A DNA stretch of 43,593 nucleotides from Herbiconiux sp. (GTDB lineage: Bacteria > Actinomycetota > Actinomycetes > Actinomycetales > Microbacteriaceae). Position numbers and translations under genes: made by a program. Shown here piece by piece: positions 7,866 through 16,233 of the stretch. Numbering within the stretch: position 1 is the stretch's first letter; the number at the start of each line of letters is the position of its first letter. Below the pieces are notes generated by a model. That model did not search any database and was not told where the DNA came from. It saw only the letters and a program-made list of their open reading frames with translations. The stretch is taken from positions 1-43,593 of the forward strand of contig NZ_JAHFUY010000036.1 in assembly GCF_023264895.1 (NCBI RefSeq). The letters are read 5' to 3'.

Positions 7866-8420
7866 ATGACCGAAACCGCCCCCGTGCGCGCCGTGCTGTT
7901 CGACCGCGACGGCACCCTCGTCGTCGACGTGCCGTACAACGGCGACCCCGCGCTCGTCGAGCCCATGCCGGGGGCGGTCGAGGCTGTGGGGCTGCTGCGC
8001 GCGGCAGGGCTCGCGCTCGGTGTGGTCTCGAACCAGTCGGGGGTGGGCCGCGGGCTCATCTCCCGGCGTCAGGTCGAGGCCGTCAACGCGCGGGTCGACG
8101 ACCTGCTGGGCCCCTTCGACGCCTGGCACTGGTGCCCGCACACCACGAACGTCGGATGCCGGTGCCGGAAACCGGCCCCGGGTCTCGTGCTCGACGCCGT
8201 CGGCGCGCTCGGCGTGCGGCCGGAGGAGACCGTGCTGATCGGGGACATCGGCGCCGACATGAAGGCCGCAGAGGCGGCGGGGGCGCGGGCGATCCTCGTG
8301 CCGACGGCCGTGACCCGGGCAGAGGAGATCGTGGCCGCTCCGGTGGTGGCCGGCGACCTCGCGGAGGCCACCGCACTCGTGCTGGACTGGGTGGCGAGGC
8401 CCGACGAGGCGCAGCGGTGA
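7866..8420 (+). CDS. gmhB: D-glycero-D-manno-heptose 1,7-bisphosphate 7-phosphatase-like HAD hydrolase
   Basis: The 184-residue product has the HAD-IIIA layout of GmhB. The nucleophile motif is LFDRDGTLVVDVPYN (residues about 11-25), motif II is VVSNQSGVGRG, and motif III is CRKPAPGLVLDA. VLIGDIGADMKAAEAAGA carries the last acidic motif. A zinc-binding loop with Cys and His is visible as WCPHTTNVGCRCRKP. GmhB removes the 7-phosphate from heptose bisphosphate between the two HldE reactions. Histidinol-phosphate phosphatase is the main alternative within this family, but gmhA and hldE in the same operon favour GmhB. The stop overlaps the next start by GTGA. Confidence 0.88.
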   Translation: MTETAPVRAVLFDRDGTLVVDVPYNGDPALVEPMPGAVEAVGLLRAAGLALGVVSNQSGVGRGLISRRQVEAVNARVDDLLGPFDAWHWCPHTTNVGCRCRKPAPGLVLDAVGALGVRPEETVLIGDIGADMKAAEAAGARAILVPTAVTRAEEIVAAPVVAGDLAEATALVLDWVARPDEAQR

Positions 8421-9622
8421 CCCGGCGCGTGCTCGTGGCACGGCTGGACAGCGTGGGTGACGTGCTGCTGTGCGGCCCGGCCGTGCGAGCGGTGGCGAGC
8501 TCTCCCGGCGTCGACGAGGTGTGGCTGCTCTGCAGCTCGATCGGCGCTCCCGCCGGGCGGATGCTGCCCGGGGTCGCCGGGGTGCTCGAGTGGGACTGCC
8601 CGTGGATCACCGCCTCCGCTCCCCCGGTGAGCGCCGCTCACCTCGACCGGCTCGACGAGCTCGTGCGCCGGATCGCGCCCGAGGCCGCCGTCATCCTCAC
8701 CTCGTTCCACCAGTCGCCGCTGCCGCTCGCGCTGCAGCTGCGGCTCGCGGGGGTGCCGCGCATCGCGGGGGCCTCCGTCGACTTCGCGGGCACGCTGCTC
8801 GATGTGCGGCTGAAGCCCGGCGAGGACTTCCCGGAGGACCAGCCCGAGCCCCTGCGGGCCCTCGGCATCGCCCGGGCGGCCGGTTTCACGCTCCCACCGG
8901 AAGACGACGGCGCCCTTCGCGTGACGGGACTGGGCCCGCTGCCGGCGGCACTCGGCCGGTTCGCTGGCGACGTGGACGGTGGGCTCGACGGTGGGCTCGA
9001 CGGTGAGCTCGAGAGCAAGTCCGCTGGTGGGTCCGGCGGCTACGTGGTCGTGCACCCCGGCGCCTCCGTGCCCTCCCGGCGGTGGCCGGAGGGCCACCAC
9101 GCGCGGGTGGTCGAGCTGCTCCGCGACGCGGGTGTCGACGTCGTCGTGACCGGCGGGCCCGACGAGGTGGAGCTCACCCGGCAGGTAACGGGCGACGACG
9201 ACGCTGCCCGCAGGGGCGACGTGGTCGATCTGGGCGGGGACACGCCGCTGCCTGTGCTGGCCGCGGTGCTCGCGGGCGCATCCGTCGTCGTCAGCGGAAA
9301 CACCGGGCCCGCCCACATCGCCGCGGCCGTGGGCACGCCGGTGGTCAGCCTGTTCTCACCCGTCGTGCCCGCCGAGCGGTGGGCACCGTACGGCGTGCCC
9401 CACGTGCTGCTCGGCGATCAGCAGGCCGCCTGCCGGGGGACGCGGGCGACGGAGTGCCCGGTGCCCGGGCATCCGTGCCTCACGTCGGTGACTCCGGAGC
9501 AGGTGGTGGAGGCGTGCTTCGCCCTGGCCCCGGCGCTGCAGGCCCCCGCGCTGCAGGCCCCCGCGCTGGAGGCGGCCGCACCGCAGGAGGCCGCGCTGCA
9601 GAAGGAAGGTGCTGTCCGATGA
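8417..9622 (+). CDS. GT9 family glycosyltransferase (heptosyltransferase-like) no. 2
   Basis: This 401-residue protein starts at a GTG overlapping the gmhB stop. The N-terminal motif is [18 protein letters not shown]. The donor-domain motifs are [21 protein letters not shown] and [22 protein letters not shown] Cys-containing end ([13 protein letters not shown]) is typical of this GT9 subgroup. Two in-frame repeats stand out: a 12-base repeat giving [12 protein letters not shown] (about residue 190), and a 15-base repeat at 9533-9562 giving ALQAP twice near the C-terminus. Its stop overlaps the next ATG. Co-transcription with gmhB and gmhA makes ADP-heptose a likely donor. Confidence 0.88.
   Translation: MTRRVLVARLDSVGDVLLCGPAVRAVASSPGVDEVWLLCSSIGAPAGRMLPGVAGVLEWDCPWITASAPPVSAAHLDRLDELVRRIAPEAAVILTSFHQSPLPLALQLRLAGVPRIAGASVDFAGTLLDVRLKPGEDFPEDQPEPLRALGIARAAGFTLPPEDDGALRVTGLGPLPAALGRFAGDVDGGLDGGLDGELESKSAGGSGGYVVVHPGASVPSRRWPEGHHARVVELLRDAGVDVVVTGGPDEVELTRQVTGDDDAARRGDVVDLGGDTPLPVLAAVLAGASVVVSGNTGPAHIAAAVGTPVVSLFSPVVPAERWAPYGVPHVLLGDQQAACRGTRATECPVPGHPCLTSVTPEQVVEACFALAPALQAPALQAPALEAAAPQEAALQKEGAVR
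9533..9573 (+). repeat. 15-base in-frame tandem repeat at the end of the second GT9 gene
   Basis: Two perfect copies of GCGCTGCAGGCCCCC are followed by a degenerate third. They encode ALQAP units in a low-complexity C-terminal tail after the folded enzyme. Confidence 0.8.
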
Positions 9623-10647
9623 GGATCCTGCTCTGGCACGTGCACGGCGGCTGGACCGACGCCTTCGTGCGCGGCCGCCACGACTACCTGCTGCCCCTCA
9701 ACGAGGCGCACGACGCCTGGGGGCTCGGCCGGGCCGGCCGGGACTGGCCCGAGCGCGTGGTGGAGGTCGATGTGGCACGACTCCGCGAGACCGACGTCGA
9801 CGTGGTCGTGCTGCAGCGGCCCGAGGAGATCGACGCCGTCGAGCGGCTGACCGGACGCGCCCCCGGCCGAGACCTGCCCGCCGTGTTCGTGGAGCACAAC
9901 ACGCCCAAGGTCTCGGTGACCGACACTGTGCATCCGCTCGCCGCGAGGAGCGACATCCCGATCGCTCACGTCACCCACTTCAACCGGCTGTTCTGGGATG
10001 CCGGGAGGGCGCCCAGCACGGTGATCGAGCACGGCGTCGCCGATCCGGGCCCGCTCTACACGGGCGAGCTCGAGCGCCTCGGCGTGGTGATCAACGAGCC
10101 GGTGCGCCGCGGGCGCGTGACCGGGACCGACCTCCTCCCGGGGTTCTCGAGGGTCGCTCCGCTCGACGTGTTCGGCATGGGCGCCGAGCACCTGCCCGAG
10201 GCCCTCGGGGTGCGTGCCGACAGGATCGCCCCCGTCGGAGACCTGCCCTCGGCGCGCCTGCACGCCGAGCTCGCGCGCCGGCGGGTCTACCTGCATCCGC
10301 TCCGCTGGACCTCGCTCGGGCTCGCGCTGCTCGAGGCCATGCACCTCGGCATGCCCGTGCTCGCCCTCGACACGACCGAGGCCTCGCGTGCCGTGCCCCC
10401 CGAGGCCGGGCTCGTGTCGAACGACCTCGGGGCGCTCGAGCGGGCCGCGGCACGACTGATCCGCGATCCGGCCGGAGCGGCGGAGCAGGGCGCGGCCGCC
10501 CGACGGCACGCCCTCGAGCACTACGGCCTCGAGAGGTTCCTCGAGGCCTGGGACCGGCTGCTCGGCGACCTCGCGCCCCGACGGCGCTCCGGTCGCCGTC
10601 CCGCAGCGGACTCCCCCACCACCCTGATGGAAAGGACGACACGATGA
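9619..10647 (+). CDS. GT-B glycosyltransferase (family 4/1-like)
   Basis: The 342-residue protein starts at an ATG overlapping the previous stop (ATGA). It begins [16 protein letters not shown]. It has the GT-B C-terminal domain with [38 protein letters not shown], corresponding to the E-x7-E-like donor motif of GT4 enzymes. The N-terminal half has [12 protein letters not shown] and [10 protein letters not shown] segments. There is no membrane helix. The donor and acceptor are not predictable. Its place between a GT9 enzyme and another GT4 in one operon says it extends the same glycan. The C-terminal 25 residues are Arg/Pro-rich. Confidence 0.85.
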   Translation: MRILLWHVHGGWTDAFVRGRHDYLLPLNEAHDAWGLGRAGRDWPERVVEVDVARLRETDVDVVVLQRPEEIDAVERLTGRAPGRDLPAVFVEHNTPKVSVTDTVHPLAARSDIPIAHVTHFNRLFWDAGRAPSTVIEHGVADPGPLYTGELERLGVVINEPVRRGRVTGTDLLPGFSRVAPLDVFGMGAEHLPEALGVRADRIAPVGDLPSARLHAELARRRVYLHPLRWTSLGLALLEAMHLGMPVLALDTTEASRAVPPEAGLVSNDLGALERAAARLIRDPAGAAEQGAAARRHALEHYGLERFLEAWDRLLGDLAPRRRSGRRPAADSPTTLMERTTR

Positions 10648-12032
10648 AGATCTCCATGGTGTCCGAGCACGCCAGTCCGCTCGCCACGCTCGGCGGCGTC
10701 GACGCGGGCGGGCAGAACGTGCACGTCGCCGCCCTCTCGGCGGCCCTCGCGGCCCGCGGCCACGACGTGACCGTCTACACCCGCCGCGACGACGCCTCGC
10801 TCGAGGAGCGGGTGCGGCTCTGCGACGGGGTCGAGGTGGTGAACGTGGAGGCGGGACCCGCGACCGCCATTCCGAAGGACGAGCTGCTGCCCTTCATGGG
10901 CTCCTTCGGCGACCGGCTCGCGGAGTACTGGCAGGGCGACCGGCCGGACATCGTGCACGGCCACTTCTGGATGTCGGGCCTCGCCGCCCTCGACGCGGCG
11001 CGCCGGCCCGGTGCCGCCGAGCTCCCCGTGGTGCAGACCTTCCACGCTCTCGGCACGGTGAAGCGCCGCCACCAGGGCAGCGACGACACGAGCCCGCCCG
11101 AGCGCGAGTCGCTCGAGCCGCGGGTGGGCCGCGGGGTCGACGCCGTGATCGCCACCTGCTCGGACGAGGCGTTCGAACTGAAGACGATGGGCGTGCCCTC
11201 GACGCGGATCTCGGTCGTCCCGTGCGGCGTCGACACCGGGCTCTTCACCCCCGACGGCCCGGCGGAGGAGAAGGGGCGGCCCTTCCGCATCCTGACCGTC
11301 GGCCGGCTCGTGCCGCGGAAGGGTGTGGGACTGACGATCTCCGCGCTCGCCCGGCTGGTCGACTCCGGCCGCGACGACGTCGAGCTCGTGGTGCTCGGCG
11401 GGTCACGGCCGCCCGCGGAGGTGCTGGACGACCCCGACGTGCAGCGACTACTCGCCCACGCCGAGGGCCTCGGGGTGGCCGACCGGGTGAGCTTCCGCGG
11501 CCAGATCCGGCAGGGCGACCTGCCCCAGGCGCTGCGCTCCGCCGACGTGGTGGTGTGCGCTCCCTGGTACGAGCCGTTCGGCATCGTGCCGCTCGAGGCG
11601 ATGGCCACGGGAACCCCCGTGGTCGCCGCCGCGGTGGGCGGGCTGATCGACAGCGTCGTGCACGGCCGCACGGGGCTGCACGTGCCCCCGCGCGACTCGG
11701 ACGCGATCGCCGACGCCGTGCAGACCCTCCTCGACGACCCGGCGCTGCTCGCGTCGCTCGGGGCGGCGGGCATCGCGCGCACGCACTCGCGCTACACGTG
11801 GTCGAAGGTGGCGGCCGAGACCGAGCGGGCCTACCTCCGCACGCTGCGGGCCGCGGGCCGCGCGGATCGTGGAGGCCGGGCGGGCCGGCCGGTCGATCAC
11901 GCCGACCGGGCGGATCGCGCGGATCGCGCCGATCGAGCCGACCGCACGGATCGGGCGGCGAGACTGCCCGAGGGGGTCGCGGGCGGATCGCGCCGATCAG
12001 CCGGGCGCTCGAACGGGCGGGTGAGCTCGTGA
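10644..12032 (+). CDS. Family 4 glycosyltransferase with repeat tail
   Basis: This 462-residue GT4 enzyme overlaps the previous gene by ATGA. Near the N-terminus it has [20 protein letters not shown], close to the sucrose-phosphate-synthase and MshA type. It then has [21 protein letters not shown] and the donor motif [19 protein letters not shown], so it is a retaining GT-B enzyme with both donor motifs intact. MshA itself makes the mycothiol precursor, but the operon context speaks for a glycan role. The C-terminal 45 residues are not part of the fold: DRA is repeated at 11895-11957 and the end is Arg/Gly/Ser-rich. Confidence 0.87.
   Translation: MKISMVSEHASPLATLGGVDAGGQNVHVAALSAALAARGHDVTVYTRRDDASLEERVRLCDGVEVVNVEAGPATAIPKDELLPFMGSFGDRLAEYWQGDRPDIVHGHFWMSGLAALDAARRPGAAELPVVQTFHALGTVKRRHQGSDDTSPPERESLEPRVGRGVDAVIATCSDEAFELKTMGVPSTRISVVPCGVDTGLFTPDGPAEEKGRPFRILTVGRLVPRKGVGLTISALARLVDSGRDDVELVVLGGSRPPAEVLDDPDVQRLLAHAEGLGVADRVSFRGQIRQGDLPQALRSADVVVCAPWYEPFGIVPLEAMATGTPVVAAAVGGLIDSVVHGRTGLHVPPRDSDAIADAVQTLLDDPALLASLGAAGIARTHSRYTWSKVAAETERAYLRTLRAAGRADRGGRAGRPVDHADRADRADRADRADRTDRAARLPEGVAGGSRRSAGRSNGRVSS
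11895..11957 (+). repeat. 9-base DRA-coding tandem repeat
   Basis: Units of the type GA[T/C]CG[G/C]GC[G/C] are repeated about six times in frame, encoding an Asp-Arg-Ala array in the tail of the GT4 protein. The charge alternates regularly. Confidence 0.8.
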
Positions 12033-12712
12033 GCATCCGGGAGGCCCTGCGGCCGGCATCGACGACGGGCCCGGACCAGACGGGCCCCTCAGTGGTGGGT
12101 GACACAACGGTGAACGGCACGGCCGACCTGCTCGCGCGCCACCTCGACGACCACGTCGACACGATCGCGGCCCTGCGCGAGCACGTGCCCACCCTCACCC
12201 GCTGGGGCGACACCCTGGCCGAGCGCCTGCTGCACGGGCACCGGCTGATCGCCGCGGGCAACGGCGGCTCCGCGGCCGAGGCCCAGCATCTCACGGCCGA
12301 GATCGTGGGGCGGTTCGACGGCGAGCGCCGGCCGTTCTCGGCCCTGTCGCTGCACGCCGAGACCTCGAGCGTGACCGCCATCGCGAACGACTACGGCTAC
12401 GACGAGGTGTTCGCGCGGCAGCTGCAGGCCCACGCGAGGGCCGGCGACATCGTGGTGCTGTTCTCCACGAGCGGCCGCAGCCGCAACCTCCTGCTCGCCG
12501 CCGAGGCCGCGCGCCGCATCGGCGCCACGACCTGGGCGCTCACCGGGGTGGCTCCGAATCCGCTCTGCGACGAGTGCGACGAGCAGATCGCGCTGACGGG
12601 CCCCTCTGCCGCCGTGCAGGAGGCCCAGCTCGTGGCGCTGCACCTGCTCTGCCGGGTGTTCGACGACCGGGTGAGACGGCACGACGCCGGCTCGGGAAGG
12701 AGCTCCCGATGA
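12029..12712 (+). CDS. gmhA: Sedoheptulose 7-phosphate isomerase-like SIS protein
   Basis: The 227-residue product starts at a GTG overlapping the GT4 stop. After about 30 extra N-terminal residues it has the SIS fold. The [20 protein letters not shown] segment (about residues 79-98) is the hallmark of GmhA. It is followed by [18 protein letters not shown] and [13 protein letters not shown]. The C-terminal [17 protein letters not shown] includes the catalytic-type His. GmhA converts sedoheptulose 7-phosphate to D-glycero-D-manno-heptose 7-phosphate, the entry step to ADP-heptose. DiaA is a related alternative, but GmhB and HldE neighbours fix the call. The stop overlaps the hldE ATG. Confidence 0.9.
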   Translation: MSIREALRPASTTGPDQTGPSVVGDTTVNGTADLLARHLDDHVDTIAALREHVPTLTRWGDTLAERLLHGHRLIAAGNGGSAAEAQHLTAEIVGRFDGERRPFSALSLHAETSSVTAIANDYGYDEVFARQLQAHARAGDIVVLFSTSGRSRNLLLAAEAARRIGATTWALTGVAPNPLCDECDEQIALTGPSAAVQEAQLVALHLLCRVFDDRVRRHDAGSGRSSR

Positions 12713-14127
12713 GGATCGTGGTGGTGGGCGACGTGCTGCTCGACGTGGATCTGACCGGCAGCGCCGATCGGCTGAGCCCGGATGCTCCGGTGCCCGTGGT
12801 CGCGGTGCAGGATGCCGCGGAGCGCGCGGGCGGCGCCGGCCTCGTGGCGACCCTGCTGGCGCGCGACGGGATCGACGTCTCCCTCGTGACCGTGCTCGGC
12901 GACGACGACCGGGCCGGCCGCATCCGCTCGTGCCTGGAACGCACGGCCGAGGAGCCCGGGTCCGGTGCGATCGAGGTCGTGGCGGGCGACTCGGGCGCCC
13001 CCACCCCCGTCAAGACGCGGGTGCGCGGATCCGGCCAGGCGGTCGTGCGGATCGACGAGGGCTGCGACCCTCCCCCGCCCCCGCGGGTGAGCGCTGCGAT
13101 GCTCGACGCGCTCACGGATGCCGACGCGGTGGTGGTGGCCGACTACGGCCGCGGCGTCGCGGCCGATCCGGTGCTGCGCGAGGCGCTCGAGCGGGTGGGC
13201 CGGCGGGTGCCCGTGGTCTGGGATCCGCATCCGCGGGGCGCGGAGCCCGTGTGCTCCGCCGCGGTCGTGACCCCCAACTCGAGCGAGGCGCTGGCTGCCG
13301 CGGCCAAGAACGGCGGCAGCAGTGGCAGCACCGACACGATCGTGGGCGCGGCCTCCGACGCCGCCGCCGCGCTCGCGGCCCACTGGGGGTGCGGTGCCGT
13401 GCTCGTGACCCTCGGCCTCCGCGGAGCGCTCCTGCACGTTCCGGGCGAGAGCCCCGACGTGCCGCACGTGGTGCCGGCCCAGGCGGTGCACGACATCGAT
13501 CCGTGCGGTGCCGGTGATCGACTCGCCGCGACCCTCGCCGTGGCGCTCGCCTCGGGCGAGGAGCTCCCCGCGGCCGCCCGCACGGCGGTGGCGGCAGCCG
13601 GCAGGTTCCTCGCCGACGGTGGGGTGGGCGGCCTCGCGAACCCCGCCAACACCCGCCCGCTCGGCGGCGATGCGGGCGACGCTCTCGCGGTGGTGCACGC
13701 CGTGCGGGCACGCGGCGGCACGGTCGTGGCCACCGGCGGCTGCTTCGACCTGCTGCACGCGGGTCACGCCCGCACCCTCGCCGCCGCCCGGGCCCTCGGC
13801 GACTGCCTCGTGGTGTGTCTCAACAGCGACGCCTCGGTGCGACGGCTCAAGGGGTCAGAGCGCCCCATCATGTCCCAGCCCGACCGGGTCGACCTGCTGC
13901 AGGCGCTCGAGTGCGTCGACGCGGTGATCGTGTTCGAGGAGGACACCCCCGAGAGCGTGCTGCGCCGGATCGAGCCCCACATCTGCGTGAAGGGCGGCGA
14001 CTACGTGGCCGAGGAGCTGCCCGAGACGGCGGTGCTCGCCGAGTGGGGCGGCCGCACCGTCACCGTGCCGTACCACGCCGGCAGGTCGAGCACTCGGCTC
14101 GCCGGTGCCCTGGCCCGCGTGGGCTGA
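12709..14127 (+). CDS. hldE: Bifunctional HldE-like heptose kinase/adenylyltransferase, copy 1 (diverged kinase domain)
   Basis: The 472-residue protein has an N-terminal PfkB/ribokinase domain (about 1-320) and a C-terminal nucleotidyltransferase domain (about 340-472). The latter has ATGGCFDLLHAGH (HxGH motif), LNSDASVRRLKGSERP and VKGGDY, as in E. coli HldE. The kinase half keeps GAGD, but in an unusual context (DPCGAGD, usually D-T/V-T-G-A-G-D). The first PfkB signature, GGAAN in E. coli HldE, is GGAGL here, so the sugar-contacting Asn is missing. It starts at an ATG overlapping gmhA. Adenylyl transfer is probably intact; the kinase substrate or activity may differ. A second, more canonical copy lies at 17631. 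Confidence 0.88.
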   Translation: MRIVVVGDVLLDVDLTGSADRLSPDAPVPVVAVQDAAERAGGAGLVATLLARDGIDVSLVTVLGDDDRAGRIRSCLERTAEEPGSGAIEVVAGDSGAPTPVKTRVRGSGQAVVRIDEGCDPPPPPRVSAAMLDALTDADAVVVADYGRGVAADPVLREALERVGRRVPVVWDPHPRGAEPVCSAAVVTPNSSEALAAAAKNGGSSGSTDTIVGAASDAAAALAAHWGCGAVLVTLGLRGALLHVPGESPDVPHVVPAQAVHDIDPCGAGDRLAATLAVALASGEELPAAARTAVAAAGRFLADGGVGGLANPANTRPLGGDAGDALAVVHAVRARGGTVVATGGCFDLLHAGHARTLAAARALGDCLVVCLNSDASVRRLKGSERPIMSQPDRVDLLQALECVDAVIVFEEDTPESVLRRIEPHICVKGGDYVAEELPETAVLAEWGGRTVTVPYHAGRSSTRLAGALARVG

Positions 14128-14242
14128 GCGCCCGCCCGCACCTCCCCGCCCGCCCTGCCCCGGCCCGGCCGACGCCAGCCCTACCTACCCGACCCAGCCC
14201 CACCGATCCGAACCCGCACCACCACCGAAAGGAAGCACCCCC

Positions 14243-14935
14243 ATGCCCCGTCCCCTCGGAAACGTCCTCATCACCGGAGGAGCCTCCGGCCTCGGAGCCG
14301 CCGTCGCCGCCGCCGTGCGCGCCGCGGGCGGCCGACCCATCGTGCTCGACCTCGACATCAGCCGCATCTCGCCCGACGACGCCTACACCGCCGACGTCTC
14401 GGACACCCGCGCGACCGAGGAGCTCGTGGCCCGGCTCGCCGAGCAGTACGGCGGCCTGGATGCGGTGGTCACCGCCGCCGGCATCGACCGGCCGGCGCCG
14501 CTCGGCTCCCTGCCGGGCGCCGACTGGGAGCGCATCGTCGCGGTCAACCTCCTCGGCACGGTCGCCGTCGTGCGAGCTGCCCTCCCCGCACTCCTCGAGG
14601 CGCACGGTCGCGTGATCACCATCGCCTCCTCGCTCGCGCTGCGCGCGCTCGGAGACGCCACCGCCTACTGCGCCTCGAAGTTCGGCGTGCTCGGCTTCAG
14701 CCGCTCGCTGGCCGCCGAGACCAAGGGGAGCCTCGGCGTGACGACCGTCATCCCGGCCGGCATGGACACCCGGTTCTTCGACGGGCGCGACGAGCAGTAC
14801 CGGCCCGGATCCGACGCCAGGCTCATCGACGCGGCCGAGGTCGCCGAGGCGATCGTCTTCGCGCTCACCCGCCCCGCCGGAGTCGAGCTGCGCGAGCTCG
14901 TCATCTGCCCCGAAGAGGAACCGTCGTGGCCGTGA
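14243..14935 (+). CDS. Short-chain dehydrogenase/reductase in the heptose cluster
   Basis: This 230-residue classical SDR has an N-terminal LITGGASGLGAA cofactor motif, a short VTAAGID in place of NNAG, IASSLALRALGDATAYCASK with the Ser and the YxxxK pair, and a PAGMDT segment. It starts at an ATG after AAAGGAAG. A 115-base C-rich spacer separates it from hldE copy 1, so it may be read through or have its own promoter. Its last 35 bases overlap the convergent GT9 gene. It is too short to be the HldD epimerase (about 310 residues, extended SDR). A keto-sugar or heptose-modifying reductase is a reasonable guess, no more. Confidence 0.85.
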   Translation: MPRPLGNVLITGGASGLGAAVAAAVRAAGGRPIVLDLDISRISPDDAYTADVSDTRATEELVARLAEQYGGLDAVVTAAGIDRPAPLGSLPGADWERIVAVNLLGTVAVVRAALPALLEAHGRVITIASSLALRALGDATAYCASKFGVLGFSRSLAAETKGSLGVTTVIPAGMDTRFFDGRDEQYRPGSDARLIDAAEVAEAIVFALTRPAGVELRELVICPEEEPSWP

Positions 14936-16121
14936 CGGGCCCGAGCAGCGAGACGATGTCGTCGTAGACCGCGTCGGCCGGAACGTCCTGCACGAACGAC
15001 ACGTCGTGCTCGCAGCGCGGGGCGGTCCAGCCCACCTGGGTGCAGTCGCGGCCGCAGACCGGGCAGTGCGTCGTCCACGACAGCTGCACCCGCTGACCGC
15101 CGCGGGTGAGCGGCCCGCCGTTGATGAGGTTGCCCACCCAGTAGACGCTCGCCGTGGGGGTGCCGACCGCCTGGGCGAGGTGCCGCGGGCCGCTGTCGTT
15201 GCCCACGAACACGTCGGCGTTCGCGAGCACCCCCGCGAGCTCGGGCAGCGAGAGCCGGCCGGCGAGCGACACGACCGGCTCGGCCGACGTGGTTGCGGTG
15301 GCGGCGGCGGTCGAGGCGATCCGGTCGGCCAGGGCGGCATCGTCGCCCTCCCCCACCAGCACGACGCGGAGCCCGTCCCGGGCGGCCCGGCGGGCGACCT
15401 CGGCGAAGCGGCCGGCCGGCCACCGCCGCCGCGGGTCGGTGGCGCCGGGGTGGATGACCATCAGGCCGGCGCCGCCACCACCACCACCGGCGCCGCCCCA
15501 GCCCCCGGTGCTCGCGTCGAAGACGCCCTCGACGAGCGCCCGTGCCCGCTGCCGCTCCGGCATCGTCACCACGACATGCGGCTCGGCCCGCACCGGCACG
15601 GCACCCGCGAGCGCCACCGTCTCGAGCCAGCGCACCACCTCGTGCTGGTAGTAGAGGTAGGGCAGACTCCGCTCCAGCGGCTGCGCATCCGGGGTCACCG
15701 TGCCCACGGTGTGGGCGGCCCCGAGACCGAGCAGGAACGGGTTCGAGAAGCGGCCGCCGCCGTGCAGCTGGCAGGCGAGGTCGAAGTGCTCGGCCGCCAT
15801 CCGCTTGGTGAACAGAGCAGTGCCGATCGCGTCGTCGTCGGCGGTGTCGGGGCCGTGCACGCCGCGCGCGTGCGGGAGCACCTCGACCCGCGCCACGGGC
15901 CCCGGCCGGCCCTCGAGCAGCGCGCGGTGCGCCGGGGTGCCGAGCAGCACGATCTCCGCCTCGGGATACGCCGCCGCCAGGGCGTCGACGGCGGGCAGCG
16001 CGAACAGCAGGTCGCCGAGACCGCCACCCCGCAGCACGGCGATCTTCAGCACGTCGTCGAACCGCATCGTCTGGTCGAACCGCATCGTCTGGCAGAGCGC
16101 CGTCGCATCCACTGTCCTCAT
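14901..16121 (-). CDS. GT9 family glycosyltransferase (heptosyltransferase-like) no. 3
   Basis: The 406-residue protein has LRGGGLGDLLFALPAVDALAA (GT9 N-terminal motif), VIHPGATDPRRRWPAGRFAEV and GNDSGPRHLAQAVGTPTASVY. Four Cys near the end (THCPVCGRDCTQ then PRCEHD) could bind a metal. A Gly-rich loop, GGWGGAGGGGGGAG, splits the two halves. The start is uncertain. ATG at 16121 gives MRTVDATAL. An 18-base direct duplication creates two more in-frame ATGs at 16085 and 16067, and the last gives a family-like N-terminus MRFDDVLKIAVLRGG. It is convergent with the SDR (35-base overlap) and divergent from the aldehyde dehydrogenase. Confidence 0.86.
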   Translation of the reverse strand: MRTVDATALCQTMRFDQTMRFDDVLKIAVLRGGGLGDLLFALPAVDALAAAYPEAEIVLLGTPAHRALLEGRPGPVARVEVLPHARGVHGPDTADDDAIGTALFTKRMAAEHFDLACQLHGGGRFSNPFLLGLGAAHTVGTVTPDAQPLERSLPYLYYQHEVVRWLETVALAGAVPVRAEPHVVVTMPERQRARALVEGVFDASTGGWGGAGGGGGGAGLMVIHPGATDPRRRWPAGRFAEVARRAARDGLRVVLVGEGDDAALADRIASTAAATATTSAEPVVSLAGRLSLPELAGVLANADVFVGNDSGPRHLAQAVGTPTASVYWVGNLINGGPLTRGGQRVQLSWTTHCPVCGRDCTQVGWTAPRCEHDVSFVQDVPADAVYDDIVSLLGPVTATTVPLRGR

Positions 16122-16171
16122 CCTCTCGTCAGCCGGTTCCCTCCCCTTTCCCCATCGGGTCGCGGGCGAAA

Positions 16172-16201
16172 CACCTGCCCGGGAACGGGATGGGCGAGGT
16201 G
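16172..16201. promoter_or_regulatory. Imperfect inverted repeat between the GT9 and aldehyde dehydrogenase genes
   Basis: CACCTGCCC (16172-16180) and GGGCGAGGTG (16192-16201) are inverted copies with one inserted base. They lie in the divergent promoter region, about 33 bases before the aldehyde dehydrogenase start, and may be an operator or hairpin. Confidence 0.35.
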
Positions 16202-16233
16202 TGGGCCGGGCGGCAAGTGGGTACGGGTCGGTC

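Noticed and set aside
14243-14935. SDR as the missing HldD epimerase
   Set aside because: It is about 80 residues too short and is a classical SDR with a YCASK motif, not an extended SDR.
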